From Astropecten irregularis (lineage: Eukaryota > Echinodermata > Asteroidea > Paxillosida > Astropectinidae), in contig OZ020258.1 in NCBI GenBank assembly GCA_963971285.1, positions 12,544,614 to 12,608,613 of the forward strand: 64,000 nucleotides of DNA, written 5' to 3'. The notes beneath the pieces are model-generated. The model worked only from the letters and a program-made list of their open reading frames with translations, was not told where the DNA came from and searched no databases. Of the stretch, positions 53,501 through 57,754 are shown piece after piece. Within the stretch, counting starts at the first letter, position 1. The number at the start of each line of letters is the position of its first letter. Both the position numbers and the translations under genes were made by a program.

Positions 53501-54437
53501 AGCTCTTGTCTTGTGTGGTAGGTGTAGAGGGTTAGGGTTAATATCCAGTCCCCCTGTGGAGTTCACTGCTTACAACACATTACCAGTCTCCACAGGGGGA
53601 CTGGATATTAACCCTTACCCTCTGCACCTACCACACAAGACAAGAGCTGCTCACCACACATTACTGCAGTCTCCACAGGGGGACTGGATATTAACCCTAA
53701 CCCTCTGCACCTACCACACAAGACAAGAGCTGCATACCACACATTACCACAGTCTCCACAGGGGGACTGGTTCATAAACCAAGCATTACTACATGAACCA
53801 CACTGCGGTATATTGTGGTATGCAGGATTCCACACTTACAATGTACCACAGGAAATACATGTACCATGCATGTGTGGTAGGTCATGGTACATGTATTTGG
53901 GAGAATAGGGTTAAAGTTAATATCATACTTTGGCTTTTGTCAAAGAAATACAGATTCACTGGCAAAAATATCAAGGAAGATACAGTAACAGTCATCTGTG
54001 AAAATTTCAGTCCGATACGGTGCCTACTTTTTGAGAAAACAGTGAAAAAACAGCCACAGTATTTAAGTCTGTTCTCTTTTATTTTTGATCTTTAAAATGA
54101 TCACAAATAATTTTGGTCACTGGTTTTACTCTTTTCTGGATAAATGCAGCATTTCAGGCAGAAAGATTTTAACGGTATGTTTCTACCATCACCATTTTTA
54201 TACACTGTAAGTTATAGATATTAAATCTGTGAAGATTTCTGTTTCGGTATTCTACCAAAGTATGATACTACCTTTAATAAATGAATGAAAGTTTGTTCTA
54301 TACTGTTCTTGGTAAGAAAGTAAAAGAGGCACACAGACCTTTGTTTTTGCGTCTACCAAGGCTCCCTTCTGTAGTAGAGACTTGACGACAGCTACATGGC
54401 CACGTTTGGCTGCTGCATGAAGACACACTGCACCAGC
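17363..54437 (-). CDS. TRPN1: TRPN (NOMPC-type) mechanosensory channel, 21 exons, N-terminus missing
   Basis: Exons total 3948 bases including the stop and keep one frame: 1315 residues. Order: about 21 ankyrin repeats (residues 1-740), a linker, a pre-S1 hydrophobic helix, S1-S6 with pore segment FFSLFGLTEPD, the TRP box WKFGRAKLIRQM (about 1155), and a 150-residue tail. TRPN proteins are tetrameric cation channels of mechanosensory cells; the ankyrin spring tethers the channel to microtubules. AGAVCLHAAAKRGHVAVV, EGETPLHYAA and RNQFFAWCV...FLSFHHLFGPWAII are close to fly NOMPC. Family proteins have 29 repeats and about 1600 residues, so about 8 repeats and the N-terminus are absent. Every ankyrin exon begins and ends in phase 0. 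TRPA1 is excluded by the repeat number and the membrane sequence. Confidence 0.93.
17690..18230. repeat. GACCAGAGCATACTG minisatellite filling a TRPN intron
   Basis: Degenerate short units GATGACCACWGCATACTGGCC repeat across almost the whole intron (17584-18264). Long reading frames on both strands here come only from the repeat. Confidence 0.75.
18265..18411 (-). CDS. TRPN1: TRPN penultimate exon
   Basis: 147 bases, acceptor TGATGAACAG, donor GATG|GTAAGT. Encodes KICSAQARNYINE, an acidic NENEDEDA stretch and SIDLFGHANWLRNVVRRN. Phases match both neighbours. Confidence 0.85.
18493..19006. mobile_element. MITE family J2 (AATAGGGCTC ends) with a nested insert
   Basis: Ends AATAGGGCTCCACGCTCGTG and GTGCAGATCCCTATT, with GACGTCAC and TTCGGACAAACAAGTCGCAC. 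The uninterrupted copy at 25078-25246 shows the expected structure. Confidence 0.65.
18563..18903. mobile_element. Harbinger-like MITE nested in the J2 copy
   Basis: Ends GGCCTAAAAAAAATATTGTT and the complement, flanked by TAA on both sides (18560-18562, 18904-18906). A 3-bp TAA target fits PIF/Harbinger elements. Confidence 0.6.
19463..20810 (-). CDS. TRPN1: TRPN exon with the membrane domain
   Basis: 1348 bases, acceptor TTGTTCCTAG, donor AAAG|GTCAGT. It starts FVFDLMVCGRYNNNESI. Hydrophobic segments follow: WQIFLLFLVFVIFPPVWVVF (pre-S1), FMGYLVSHIYLIVLLCLTTV (S1), WLLLLWLTGLLVSEI (S2), VVTLVFSSVACIIHLAA (S3), FFAWCVLFSFARFLEFLSFH (S4), FMVILLIFLIGFMLHL (S5), FFSLFGLTEPD (pore), VFGTYLIVTLIVLINLLIAM (S6), then the TRP box WKFGRAKLIRQM. 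It is far longer and more GC-rich than the other exons. Confidence 0.95.
20811..21194. other. TRPN intron, no feature recognised
   Basis: AT-rich sequence up to the SINE at 21195. No exon-like segment. Confidence 0.4.
21195..21490 (+). repeat. SINE with a CTTGGGCAAGACGCTTTGTC body
   Basis: Degenerate B box GTGGGTTCAAATCCATCC, then CTTGGGCAAGACGCTTTGTC, CACCCAGGTGTAAATGGGCA and CCCCAGGGAGTTGAGATAG. Related copies: 34257 (short), 41085 and 50318 (minus strand). Confidence 0.7.
21520..21800. repeat. Half copy of the long-hairpin family
   Basis: Shares AATTTCAAGTTCATTGGTTT and GGGAGACATC with both arms of the palindrome at 34570-35125. It ends 16 bases from the TRPN donor at 21816. Confidence 0.6.
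21817..21924 (-). CDS. TRPN1: TRPN exon, last ankyrin repeat and linker
   Basis: 36 codons, phase 0-0. DGKVSICYAAMASHLAVLSF then LMEDRK, resembling the degenerate final repeat of NOMPC (EGK...YFAA...LEDRKF). Acceptor TTCACAAACAG, donor AAAG|GTAATC. Confidence 0.9.
22074..22557. mobile_element. Long hairpin with TTAA ends in a TRPN intron
   Basis: Left arm TTAAAGAGGATGTTCAACAC is matched by its complement at the right, and the pairing extends for about 230 bases per arm, including CACTGAACACAGAAAGAGAG. TTAA lies at both ends. Non-coding. Confidence 0.75.
22569..22921. mobile_element. MITE family A copy
   Basis: TTAA at 22569 and 22918, 11 bases beyond the hairpin. Confidence 0.8.
22969..23067 (-). 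CDS. TRPN1: TRPN exon, one ankyrin repeat
   Basis: 33 codons, phase 0-0: NGWTPLHFAAKAGFLNVVTL then LVESGASPKFETK. Acceptor GTCACTTTAG, donor AAAG|GTAAGA. Confidence 0.92.
23173..24150. repeat. Composite repeat block in a TRPN intron
   Basis: Outer inverted ends contain CTTTTATAGATGTCTGAAAAG and, at the right, CTTTTCAGAACCACACATTT. Inside lie the 23423-23570 MITE and a full tRNA-derived SINE at 23700-24020 (head at 23934, B box AGTTCGAATCC). Confidence 0.5.
23423..23570. mobile_element. MITE family H, CG-rich variant
   Basis: Ends GGGGCCGATTTCATAAAGC and the complement of GGGGCCGATTTCATAAAAC. GCGACGCGTCGCA palindromes repeat inside. Confidence 0.65.
24218..24415 (-). CDS. TRPN1: TRPN exon, two ankyrin repeats
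   Basis: 66 codons: GAIPLHLAAQSGHIAVVGLL and RGRTGLHLAAANGHYDMASL, ending NAFDK. Acceptor CTTTTGTAG, donor AAG|GTAGGA. One of three exons holding two repeats. Confidence 0.93.
24705..24870 (+). repeat. Degenerate tRNA-derived SINE copy
   Basis: GGATAGCTGAGTTGCTAAGC and GGTTAGAATCCCACTCCAGT match the family head with mutations. Confidence 0.6.
24920..25027 (-). CDS. TRPN1: TRPN exon, one ankyrin repeat
   Basis: 36 codons: YGLTPLHLASQSGHEGLVRL then LLNSPGVQPDVPTQEL. Acceptor CCCTTTCAG, donor CTG|GTATGT. Confidence 0.92.
25078..25246. mobile_element. MITE family J2, intact copy
   Basis: AATAGGGCTCTACGCTCGTG to CAAGCGCAGAGCCCTATT, about 169 bp. Confidence 0.65.
25285..25697. repeat. Foldback repeat enclosing a near-perfect palindrome
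   Basis: Outer GGGCTCAAAATATCC faces AAATTCGAGCC. The inner palindrome at 25399-25532 begins AATGGGAGACTTTTGGGAAT and ends with its near complement; GCGCACGCACACGCAATTGT pairs across the centre. Confidence 0.55.
25935..26066. mobile_element. MITE family B, right-end fragment
   Basis: Matches the B right half (CATGTATTATACCTTTAA); the left end is missing. Confidence 0.5.
26447..26571. mobile_element. MITE family F (GGCCTGTTTGTTTAA ends)
   Basis: GGCCTGTTTGTTTAATGCA to TTTAACAAACAGGCC with GGGATCCGGATCCACAGAAT inside. Copies: 30672-30795 and, diverged, 35514-35625. Confidence 0.65.
26632..26865 (-). CDS. TRPN1: TRPN exon, two ankyrin repeats
   Basis: 78 codons: DGMTAIHLAAKNGHVAILEA and TGLTALHVAAHYGQSDFVRE, then a longer loop SEPPAGMPGEISVHD. 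Donor GAC|GTAAGA. Confidence 0.92.
27193..27600. repeat. MITE family H-related repeats
   Basis: GGGCCCAATTTCATTGGTA, TTTTATGAAATTGAGCA and GAGCTGTTAAGCACGAAAC resemble ends of the element at 48766-49012. Boundaries are unclear. Confidence 0.4.
27847..28165. mobile_element. MITE family A copy with internal deletion
   Basis: TTAA at 27847 and 28162; about 40 bases shorter than other copies. Ends 49 bases before a TRPN exon. Confidence 0.75.
28214..28315 (-). CDS. TRPN1: TRPN exon, one ankyrin repeat
   Basis: 34 codons: TNDSTALHLAAAGGHKEVVS then VLIDYGASPTEENA. Acceptor CTTTCAG, donor GCT|GTAAGT. Confidence 0.92.
28370..28895 (+). mobile_element. Possible intronic element with a THAP-like reading frame
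   Basis: Ends GGGAGACTTTTGACT and AAAAGTCTCAC are roughly inverted. A frame at 28507-28770 starts MKMPGTYCAVPGCGGRGGHE then FPK. The spacing MP..C..PGC...FPK is that of the start of THAP zinc fingers, found in P-element-type transposases. The later C..H pair is not seen, so it is a fragment or a first exon at best. Confidence 0.35.
28900..29760. other. TRPN intron, no gene; possible inverted-repeat element
   Basis: AGGCCGATTCATACACGCTG at 29171 weakly mirrors GCGAGTATAAACCAGTGTAA at 29683. Boundaries are unclear. Confidence 0.3.
29815..30365 (+). mobile_element. Possible solo LTR
   Basis: Opens TGTTGGGTAACTCTG; a TATAAAA box lies near 30143 and AATAAA near 30288, as in an LTR promoter and poly(A) unit. 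No internal retroelement genes and no clear target duplication were found. Confidence 0.35.
30672..30795. mobile_element. MITE family F copy
   Basis: GGCCTGTTTGTTTAACGCAC to GTTATTAAACAAACAGGCC, about 124 bp. Ends 75 bases before a TRPN exon. Confidence 0.7.
30871..30975 (-). CDS. TRPN1: TRPN exon, one ankyrin repeat
   Basis: 35 codons: DGSTCAHIAASKGSVAVIKE then LLRFNKIGICTAKNK. Acceptor GATTTAG, donor AAG|GTCAGT. Confidence 0.92.
31424..31525 (-). CDS. TRPN1: TRPN exon, one ankyrin repeat
   Basis: 34 codons: HGQTPLHLAAKNDHADIVKL then FLKHKPELVTMANS. Acceptor TGTCCACAG, donor TCT|GTAAGT. Confidence 0.93.
31632..32130. mobile_element. MITE family D copy split by family E
   Basis: The D element breaks at AAGTATC. 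An insert at 31707-31979 (AGCCAAAATAATGACCTAAA to GTGTCAGGCCCTCC) is flanked by AAGTATC on both sides, a 7-bp duplication. E fragments recur at 39055-39215 and 46370-46462. Confidence 0.55.
32205..32575. repeat. Foldback element (GGTTCTCATTTC ends)
   Basis: GGTTCTCATTTC and GAAATGAGAACC flank a T/G-rich core with GGTCGGTCGG, and an inner palindrome AATTTTTGGACTCCAGAAAT near 32420. Confidence 0.5.
32576..33060. other. TRPN intron, AT-rich, no gene
   Basis: Contains a SINE-body fragment at 32957-33020 (CACTGAGTATACAGTGCTCA). Nothing else recognised. Confidence 0.4.
33105..33250 (+). repeat. tRNA-derived SINE
   Basis: TAGCTCGGTGGCCTAG resembles an A box, GTGGGTTCGAATCCCACCTG a B box and T arm, then CACTGAGTATACAGTGCTCA. 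Same family as the copy at the TRPN stop. Confidence 0.6.
33341..33500. mobile_element. MITE family J1 (AATAGCGCTCCGC ends)
   Basis: AATAGCGCTCCGCACTAATG to GGGCGGAGCGCTATT, about 160 bp, containing AGACAAACATTG. A second copy at 41562-41722 is in reverse. Confidence 0.7.
33622..34106. mobile_element. Foldback element with GTACGTACGC ends
   Basis: GGGTCATCCATACAGTACGT and ACGTACTTTATGGACGGCCC are complementary. Two poly(C) runs lie inside (33721-33740 and 34060-34070). Confidence 0.55.
34257..34425 (+). repeat. SINE, shortened copy of the GGGCAAGACAC family
   Basis: TGGCCTAGTGGTCTGG (A-box-like), GTGGGTTCGAATCCAGCC (B box), then TGTCCTTGGGCAAGACACTT. Confidence 0.65.
34570..35125. repeat. 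Long palindrome in a TRPN intron
   Basis: Arms share AATTTCAAGTTCATTGGTTT and its complement, GGGAGACATC, and TTTAAAGACATACTTGTACC-like sequence. The centre is a TATATA stretch near 34845. A (TA)n run follows at 35150. Confidence 0.65.
35514..35625. mobile_element. MITE family F, diverged
   Basis: AGGGCCTGTTGGTTTCTGGCA to CGTGCTGAAACAAACCCTTA with GATCCC/GGGATC inside. Confidence 0.45.
35803..36194. mobile_element. hAT-like MITE (AGTGCTGGG ends)
   Basis: AGTGCTGGGCAAAATCGGGT and AAAAATCCCAGCACT are inverted. No target duplication confirmed. Confidence 0.5.
36518..37057. mobile_element. MITE with TTAGGGGCCACT ends
   Basis: TTAGGGGCCACTAAAAATTG and CAATTTGAGTGGCCCCTTA are complementary; GTGGGTGGGT repeats occur inside on both sides. 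Confidence 0.55.
37074..37257. mobile_element. Foldback MITE (CACTATAACGAAC ends)
   Basis: GTGGAACGCCACTATAACGA faces GTTCGTTATAGTGGCATTCCA; an inner GTTCGTTATAGTGAAC palindrome is present. Confidence 0.6.
37330..37613 (+). pseudogene. LINE 3' remnant (reverse transcriptase C-terminus)
   Basis: A frame ending at TAA 37611-37613 reads RAQTLLDNDRSFLPVAVTTW then NRLPPDIIRQPSEQGAQRFK. The SFLPVAV..WNRLPPDI...FK pattern is typical of the end of non-LTR reverse transcriptases. Upstream the frame is broken. Confidence 0.5.
38102..38200 (-). CDS. TRPN1: TRPN exon, one ankyrin repeat
   Basis: 33 codons: AKKTPLHMAAQHGQLEVCET then MIKLKADSNATDL. Acceptor GTCCCTATAG, donor TTG|GTATGA. Upstream end of the largest TRPN intron (6.6 kb, 31526-38101). 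Confidence 0.92.
38244..38603. mobile_element. MITE family A copy, fused to a B copy
   Basis: Ends TATACTACCTTTAA, where its TTAA also starts the family B copy at 38600. Confidence 0.75.
38600..38948. mobile_element. MITE family B copy, sharing TTAA with family A
   Basis: TTAAAGGTGTAATACATGAT to TACCAATCCTGTACTGTACC; right TTAA decayed. Confidence 0.75.
39240..40130 (-). repeat. 320-bp tandem array of tRNA-derived SINE units
   Basis: One plus-strand head at 39253-39325 is followed by three minus-strand heads at 39354, 39674 and 39994, exactly 320 bases apart and in the same order. Each has AGGATTCGAACCGG or similar (B box) and TCTACCAACTGAGCCAT (A box complement). Confidence 0.75.
40189..40389 (-). 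CDS. TRPN1: TRPN exon, two ankyrin repeats
   Basis: 67 codons: HGKAALHLASENGHKNVSDI and LGITPLHLGAQNGHNELVKL, ending ATIDALSL. Acceptor TCCCCCTAG, donor TTG|GTATGT. Confidence 0.93.
40590..41075. repeat. Foldback repeat related to 15182-15705
   Basis: AGGGCAAATTTCACCAAAGT to GCCCCTTCGTGAAAACGTC; CGTTTTCACCAAAGGGCAAATT motifs recur inside. Confidence 0.45.
41085..41545 (-). repeat. SINE (GGGCAAGACGC family), minus strand, interrupted
   Basis: Contains CTCCCTGGGGAGTACACAGC, CGTCTTGCCCAAGGA and ATTTGAACCCACAATCTG. A foldback at about 41179-41335 (GAGGTTATTCAC ends) is inserted. Confidence 0.65.
41562..41722. mobile_element. MITE family J1 copy
   Basis: AATAGCGCTCCGCACTTGCG to TTAGTGCGGAGCGCTATT. 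Confidence 0.7.
41952..42050 (-). CDS. TRPN1: TRPN exon, one ankyrin repeat
   Basis: 33 codons: NGWSPLLVASEEGHVDIVTL then LLQNNARVDVFDE. Acceptor CCTTTTAG, donor GAG|GTTTGT. Confidence 0.92.
42110..43370. repeat. GGTCTTGGACCCTGA minisatellite filling a TRPN intron
   Basis: About 1.26 kb of degenerate short units (TCTTGGTCTTGGACCCTGAA type) occupies almost the whole intron 42051-43415. Reading frames of 150 codons here are repeat artefacts. Confidence 0.85.
43416..43532 (-). CDS. TRPN1: TRPN exon, one ankyrin repeat
   Basis: 39 codons: TQESTLHYCARAGNIDIMKK then MVTHLGPNRTQLAVNRQSK, longer than a standard repeat. Acceptor CCATCAG, donor AAG|GTAAGT. Confidence 0.9.
43640..43900. other. Repeat-like intron sequence
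   Basis: GGTCTA motifs recur (AGTGGTCTATCTTCGGTTTA, CGGTCTATCTCAACC). Possibly a MITE; ends not resolved. Confidence 0.3.
44009..44160. mobile_element. MITE family G copy
   Basis: CCCCTGGAGTTGATTTCACA to GTTTGGTGAAATTGACCCC. Confidence 0.6.
44168..44510. mobile_element. MITE with AAGGCCTTTTCA ends
   Basis: TTAAGGCCTTTTCAAACTATC faces GATAGTGTGAAAAGCCCTTTA; AACCCGG and CCGGGTT motifs inside. Confidence 0.55.
44616..44744 (-). CDS. TRPN1: TRPN exon, one long ankyrin repeat
   Basis: 43 codons: EGETPLHYAAEITKEMIHYP, GEDTDIMELLLQYDADINLV, TKL. The extra GED insert is also found in fly NOMPC. Acceptor CTTCTTAG, donor CTG|GTAAAG. Confidence 0.93.
44745..45746. other. TRPN intron
   Basis: Holds a partial family D MITE at 45350-45530 and a duplicated TGATTATCACCCATTCTA-like segment near 44890-44950. 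No exon seen. Confidence 0.4.
45747..45875 (-). CDS. TRPN1: TRPN exon, one long ankyrin repeat
   Basis: 43 codons: SGENPLHIAVRRSHFPIVKE, IIHFLHNEMSRLDAVMAVNE, QSM. Acceptor TCATTCCAG, donor ATG|GTGAGT. Confidence 0.92.
45876..47984. other. TRPN intron, largely unique AT-rich DNA
   Basis: Contains a family E fragment (46370-46462) and a SINE tail fragment (47739-47770). No exon-like segment found. Confidence 0.35.
47985..48135. mobile_element. MITE family H copy
   Basis: GGGGCCAATTTCACTAACGA faces TCATTAGTGAAATCGGCCCC. The arms hold TTGGGCTTTAGC and its complement, so it folds almost end to end. Confidence 0.7.
48766..49012. mobile_element. MITE family H variant (TTAAGCACA)
   Basis: GGGGCTAATTTCATAAAACT and ACAGTTTTATGAAATTGGCC; CTGTTAAGCACACAAATTTG pairs near the right end. 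Confidence 0.65.
49070..49168 (-). CDS. TRPN1: TRPN exon, one ankyrin repeat
   Basis: 33 codons: NGETAMHTAARHGHLLMVQA then LLEDGGDPVCQSK. Acceptor CCTTTCTACAG, donor AAG|GTAAGC. Confidence 0.92.
49169..50047. other. TRPN intron, no feature recognised
   Basis: AT-rich. No coding or clear repeat ends. Confidence 0.35.
50048..50294. mobile_element. MITE family G copy, enlarged
   Basis: GGGGTCAATTTCACCAAACT to TCATGAAATCGAC; an extra segment near 50085-50165 lengthens it. Confidence 0.5.
50318..50870 (-). repeat. SINE (GGGCAAGACGC family) with a hAT insert
   Basis: CAACTCCCTGGGGAGTATAC, TACCCATTTTACACCTGGGT and AAAGCGTCTTGCCCAAGGAT; the head is split at 50651. Confidence 0.7.
50651..50835. mobile_element. 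185-bp hAT-type MITE with exact 8-bp target duplication
   Basis: Ends CACCGGCGCACCCAGG and CCTGGGTGCGCCACTG; ACCAGACC at 50643-50650 and 50836-50843. Confidence 0.8.
50913..51014 (-). CDS. TRPN1: TRPN exon, one ankyrin repeat
   Basis: 34 codons: TQETPLHIAARIKEGEKVAE then MLLKSGAEVNATMA, very close to the QETPLH.A.RIK.GEK.AEMLLKSGA repeat of NOMPC. Acceptor CGTTTAG, donor GCT|GTAAGT. Confidence 0.94.
51061..51354. mobile_element. Foldback MITE (TTTTTGAGTGGCGCCCTC ends)
   Basis: TTTTTGAGTGGCGCCCTCTT faces AAGAGGGCGCTACTCAAAAA; GATTAAAAC pairs further in. Confidence 0.65.
51722..51823 (-). CDS. TRPN1: TRPN exon, one ankyrin repeat
   Basis: 34 codons: DSYTALHIAVQHCKPLVVQT then LLGHGAQVQLQGGK. 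Acceptor GTATCAG, donor AAG|GTAGGC. A family H fragment lies at 51631-51675. Confidence 0.92.
51890..52266. mobile_element. MITE family A copy, fused to a B copy
   Basis: Reverse orientation; its right TTAA (52263-52266) is the left TTAA of the following B copy. Confidence 0.75.
52263..52584. mobile_element. MITE family B copy, sharing TTAA with family A
   Basis: TTAAAGGTATAATACATAAT to TTACCAATCCTGTACTTTCC; right TTAA decayed. Confidence 0.7.
52585..53160. other. TRPN intron, no gene
   Basis: Contains a fragment (GATGTTCCGGCCAATAATGC, CTGACCGTCTTCAGGAAAAA) related to 23240-23300. Otherwise nothing recognised. Confidence 0.35.
53161..53775. repeat. 81-bp tandem array with two orientation flips
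   Basis: The unit contains GGTTAGGGTTAATATCCAGT and TGTGGAGACTGGTAATGTGT. A short plus-type piece meets about four reversed units at the palindrome ACTGGATATTAATATCCAGT (53207-53226), then about 2.5 plus-type units start near 53570. Confidence 0.8.
53911..54277. mobile_element. MITE family A copy
   Basis: TTAA at 53911 and 54274; ends 62 bases before a TRPN exon. Confidence 0.8.
54339..54437 (-). CDS. TRPN1: TRPN most 5' exon visible, one ankyrin repeat
   Basis: 33 codons: AGAVCLHAAAKRGHVAVVKS then LLQKGALVDAKTK, nearly identical to a NOMPC repeat. Acceptor ATCTTACAG shows that further exons exist upstream. Donor AAG|GTCTGT. Confidence 0.94.
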
Positions 54438-57400
54438 CTGTAAGATATAATGAGGGAATTATTATTCAAAATGGATCATTGAGGCCAGGATTTCACCCAA
54501 AAACTAGAACAGCGAAGCTGTCATGGCTCGCTGCAGCCTTATGTGCAGTTACAAACATGATAGCAAACACCCATCCATCACACACACACCCATAAAAAAA
54601 ATCAACATTTTGAAACAATAGAAACAAATTCAACAGTTTTCATTTACAATAATAACATCATTATTTTGGACAACACACCCATCAAAAAAAAAAAAAAAAA
54701 AAATCAACATTTTGAACAATAGAAAAAACCTCAACATTTTTCATTTACAATAATAACAACATTATTTTGGACAACGCACCCATCAAAAAAGAAAAAAAAA
54801 AAGGCAGTTCAAACACATACTAAAAAACTTTAACATTTCACGCAGACGACCGAACGGCTCGGCTGAACAGCTCGACCGACGGCCGGACGCGATTTTTTTT
54901 TTCCCATGCGGTTCCGGCAGACCAATAGAGGGCGCCATGTATCGACTGAAGATTCTATGAATAATGCATGTTTTTGCAACTATCAAGAAAGTGTACGCGT
55001 GGACACATTATTCGCTGTAGTCCTTGTGTGTACACGCGTACATGTACATGTACATGTACATCCAAGCAGTGTACCGATAGTGATAGTGGCTGTACATACA
55101 ATTTCTGTACATACACACACATTACAGTACGCGTACGCGTACGCTTTACATTTAATGTGGACTCCGTTGTGAATTTTGATTTCAGCAATGTAGCGAAGAC
55201 GACGCGTACTTGTAGATAGATGTTCATGTATACGTCAACTGTACTATAATTATAGGCCTGTATATAGTTCACAATTTCATGTCTTGAGTTATATCGCACT
55301 TTTCGGGATTTTTTTTTCCAAAGAAATACAGGGGGTAGTAGTGTCTTTTACGCCACCCATATTATTTTCAGTGTTTATTTAGCTTTTGTTCCAAAATGAG
55401 ATTTGTTACTTAAAGCTTCCTCCATGCTTAAAGCAAATTTATTCATGGGTCCTGTAAACCCTAAAATTAACGTAATTATTTCGGCACTTGAATATTTCAG
55501 TGAAAACAAAACAATTTAATTCTTACCCAAATAATTACTGGAAATAATATGGCTGGCGTAAAAGACACTAATGCCCAAACACAGATTCATGGGCAAAAAT
55601 ATCAAGGAACAGTCATCTGTAAAAACTTCAGTCCCATACGGTGCCCACTTTTTGAGAAAACCGCGAACTTGAAAAACGGCCACTAACTTTTGGGTTTATC
55701 TTACTTCAAAACGATACCCCAAAATCAATAAAATACCATAAGGAAACCAGGCAAACAAAAAAGAAAGAAAGAAAGTTCAACACAAAAATTCAATTTTCAA
55801 ATGTATTTCATTGTTTCACCTCTCGAACTCAATTTACAGGATGTGGAACTTGTTCCTGATTACAAAGCAATTCAGTTACTATATTACATAAGGACCTACT
55901 ATCCAACATCTGGATGCCATTTATGTACATGTTTATACACGGCATTCACAAGACTTAAGGCTATAATTACAAACAGGACAGCCAGTTTCATTCCTCCATG
56001 ATAACATCGATTAACGGGACACTATTACAAGGCACTCACCACAGGACCCAACGACACATATGACAAAGCCAGACAGGACTAAACCAACTTCGAGATGTAC
56101 AGTACAAGACATCAATAAGACACAAAACAGCACACTACAACACAAGTGAAGACAGCAACCACAAAATGCAACAAAAGAAATGCAAAAAGTGCATGAAAAA
56201 CTAATTAACAAGCCAAAACAAATAGAAATGTAAATATACGATGCTAAAACAAATTAAAGCAAGACAGATTGAAAATCGTGATAACAAAACAGTAAATAAG
56301 CATCCATGTAATAACTTGTTAAAAAGAGAAAACTTAAAAATACAAATAATACTTTTAAAAAAATAATTCAAAAGACAGCATAAAGACAACTGAATCTTAA
56401 ACCACTGAATGACAAACATGTTGTTGAGACTGGCAAGGACAAGTAAAGTAAGTCAATTACAAAAAAACTTTAGTGATGCAATTGTTAATTTCTAGCTTAA
56501 AGGTACTATATACTTTGGTAGCATACCGACATTGAAATATTCACTGATTCACCCATAACTACAGGGTATGAAGAGCTAGGTTATGGTAGAAAAATAATGT
56601 TAATTTCCTCTGCATGAACTGAAATGATGTAGGCCTATTTATCCAGAAAAGAGTAAAACAACTAAGCCAAATTATTTTCGATCTTTTAAAGATACAAAAA
56701 ATAAAAGAAAAAACACTCAAGAAATACTGTGGCAATTTTTCACTGTTTTCTCAAAAAGTGGACATCGTGTGGAATTGAAATTCTCACAGATAACCATTAC
56801 TGTATCTTCCTTGCTATTTTTGGCCATGAATCTGAATTAACCTTGACAAAAACCAAAGTGTGACTACCTTAAAATAGATTTGATTAGAAAAAAAAATGTG
56901 TTTAATCCATTAACGATAAAATCGCCTTTACATTACACTGTACATATGTTTTTAAATCTGTAAGATATACAGACCAGTTACAATCACCCATAGAGGAATT
57001 TCTCCGCGGTTACGTACACTTTCTTACAATACAGAAGTCATGACACAAAAAAATTAGCCCTGCCTGATCCATGCCCTAACCAGCAGACCATGTCCAAGTT
57101 GCACCCGAGACTAATACTGTATTAACATTGGACTAGACTGCACTATAAAGTAGAACAAAATGCTTCACTGTACATGTACATGAGCCTCCAGGTCTTATTC
57201 CTCCATGGTTGAACCATACACAAAGCTTATCATCATGCCACTGGAATATAAAGTAGTTGCAAGTATTTCCTTTTTAAAGTATGTGATGTAAATTTGTCCA
57301 CTTTCAGAAAAAGGTTATAAACAGTACACTAGAGTAGAATAACAAGTCTAGGATTTTATACAGACCTACTGGTGTAAATTATTAAGCAACCTGATGTTAC

Positions 57401-57694
57401 ATGTATCTTCCATGGCCAATTAGGCCTACGTAATAGGCTTAGTTTACTCCCTGGGGCAATTTTGCACAACTTCAAGATAGACTAGCACACATCCCAACAA
57501 AATGGTTACAAACTCGAAGGTAGTTGATAAACAAAGGCAAATCCAAAGACTCCTTTTACAAATCTACTTATCACACCCTCTGAGTTGCAACAGTAAAACA
57601 TTATGCAAATCCTTTATATTTTTAGTTTACAGAATGAAAGGATTTGTTTCTGGTAAAATCATTGATATAATTGACATCTGTAAAGTAACCCAAA
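54438..57694. other. Gene-free stretch between TRPN and the MULE/SWIM gene
   Basis: 54585-54800 has three direct repeats of about 100 bases (CAACATTTTGAAACAATAG type). 55577-55690 is a family A fragment. 55030-55150 has CATGTACATGTACATGTACA and ACGCGTACGCGTACGC runs. No ankyrin exon was found, although TRPN exons are expected upstream. Confidence 0.5.
56497..56872. mobile_element. MITE family A copy
   Basis: TTAA at 56497 and 56869 with diverged inverted ends. Confidence 0.7.
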
Positions 57695-57700
57695 TTTATT
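57695..57700 (-). terminator. Candidate poly(A) signal of the MULE/SWIM gene
   Basis: Minus-strand AATAAA 54 bases after the stop codon. Position fits; use is inferred. Confidence 0.5.
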
Positions 57701-57754
57701 TGAAATTATCTGGGTGGGTGAAAGTTACACATGATGTCCTGTTTTCTTTTCCAT

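Noticed and set aside
53161-53775. A telomere or a coding repeat protein
   Set aside because: TTAGGG occurs once per 81-bp unit and not as (TTAGGG)n; the open frame follows from 81 being a multiple of three.
54339-54437. A separate ankyrin-only gene upstream of the channel
   Set aside because: All ankyrin exons share strand, phase and NOMPC-like order and lead into the channel exon, so a single TRPN gene explains them.
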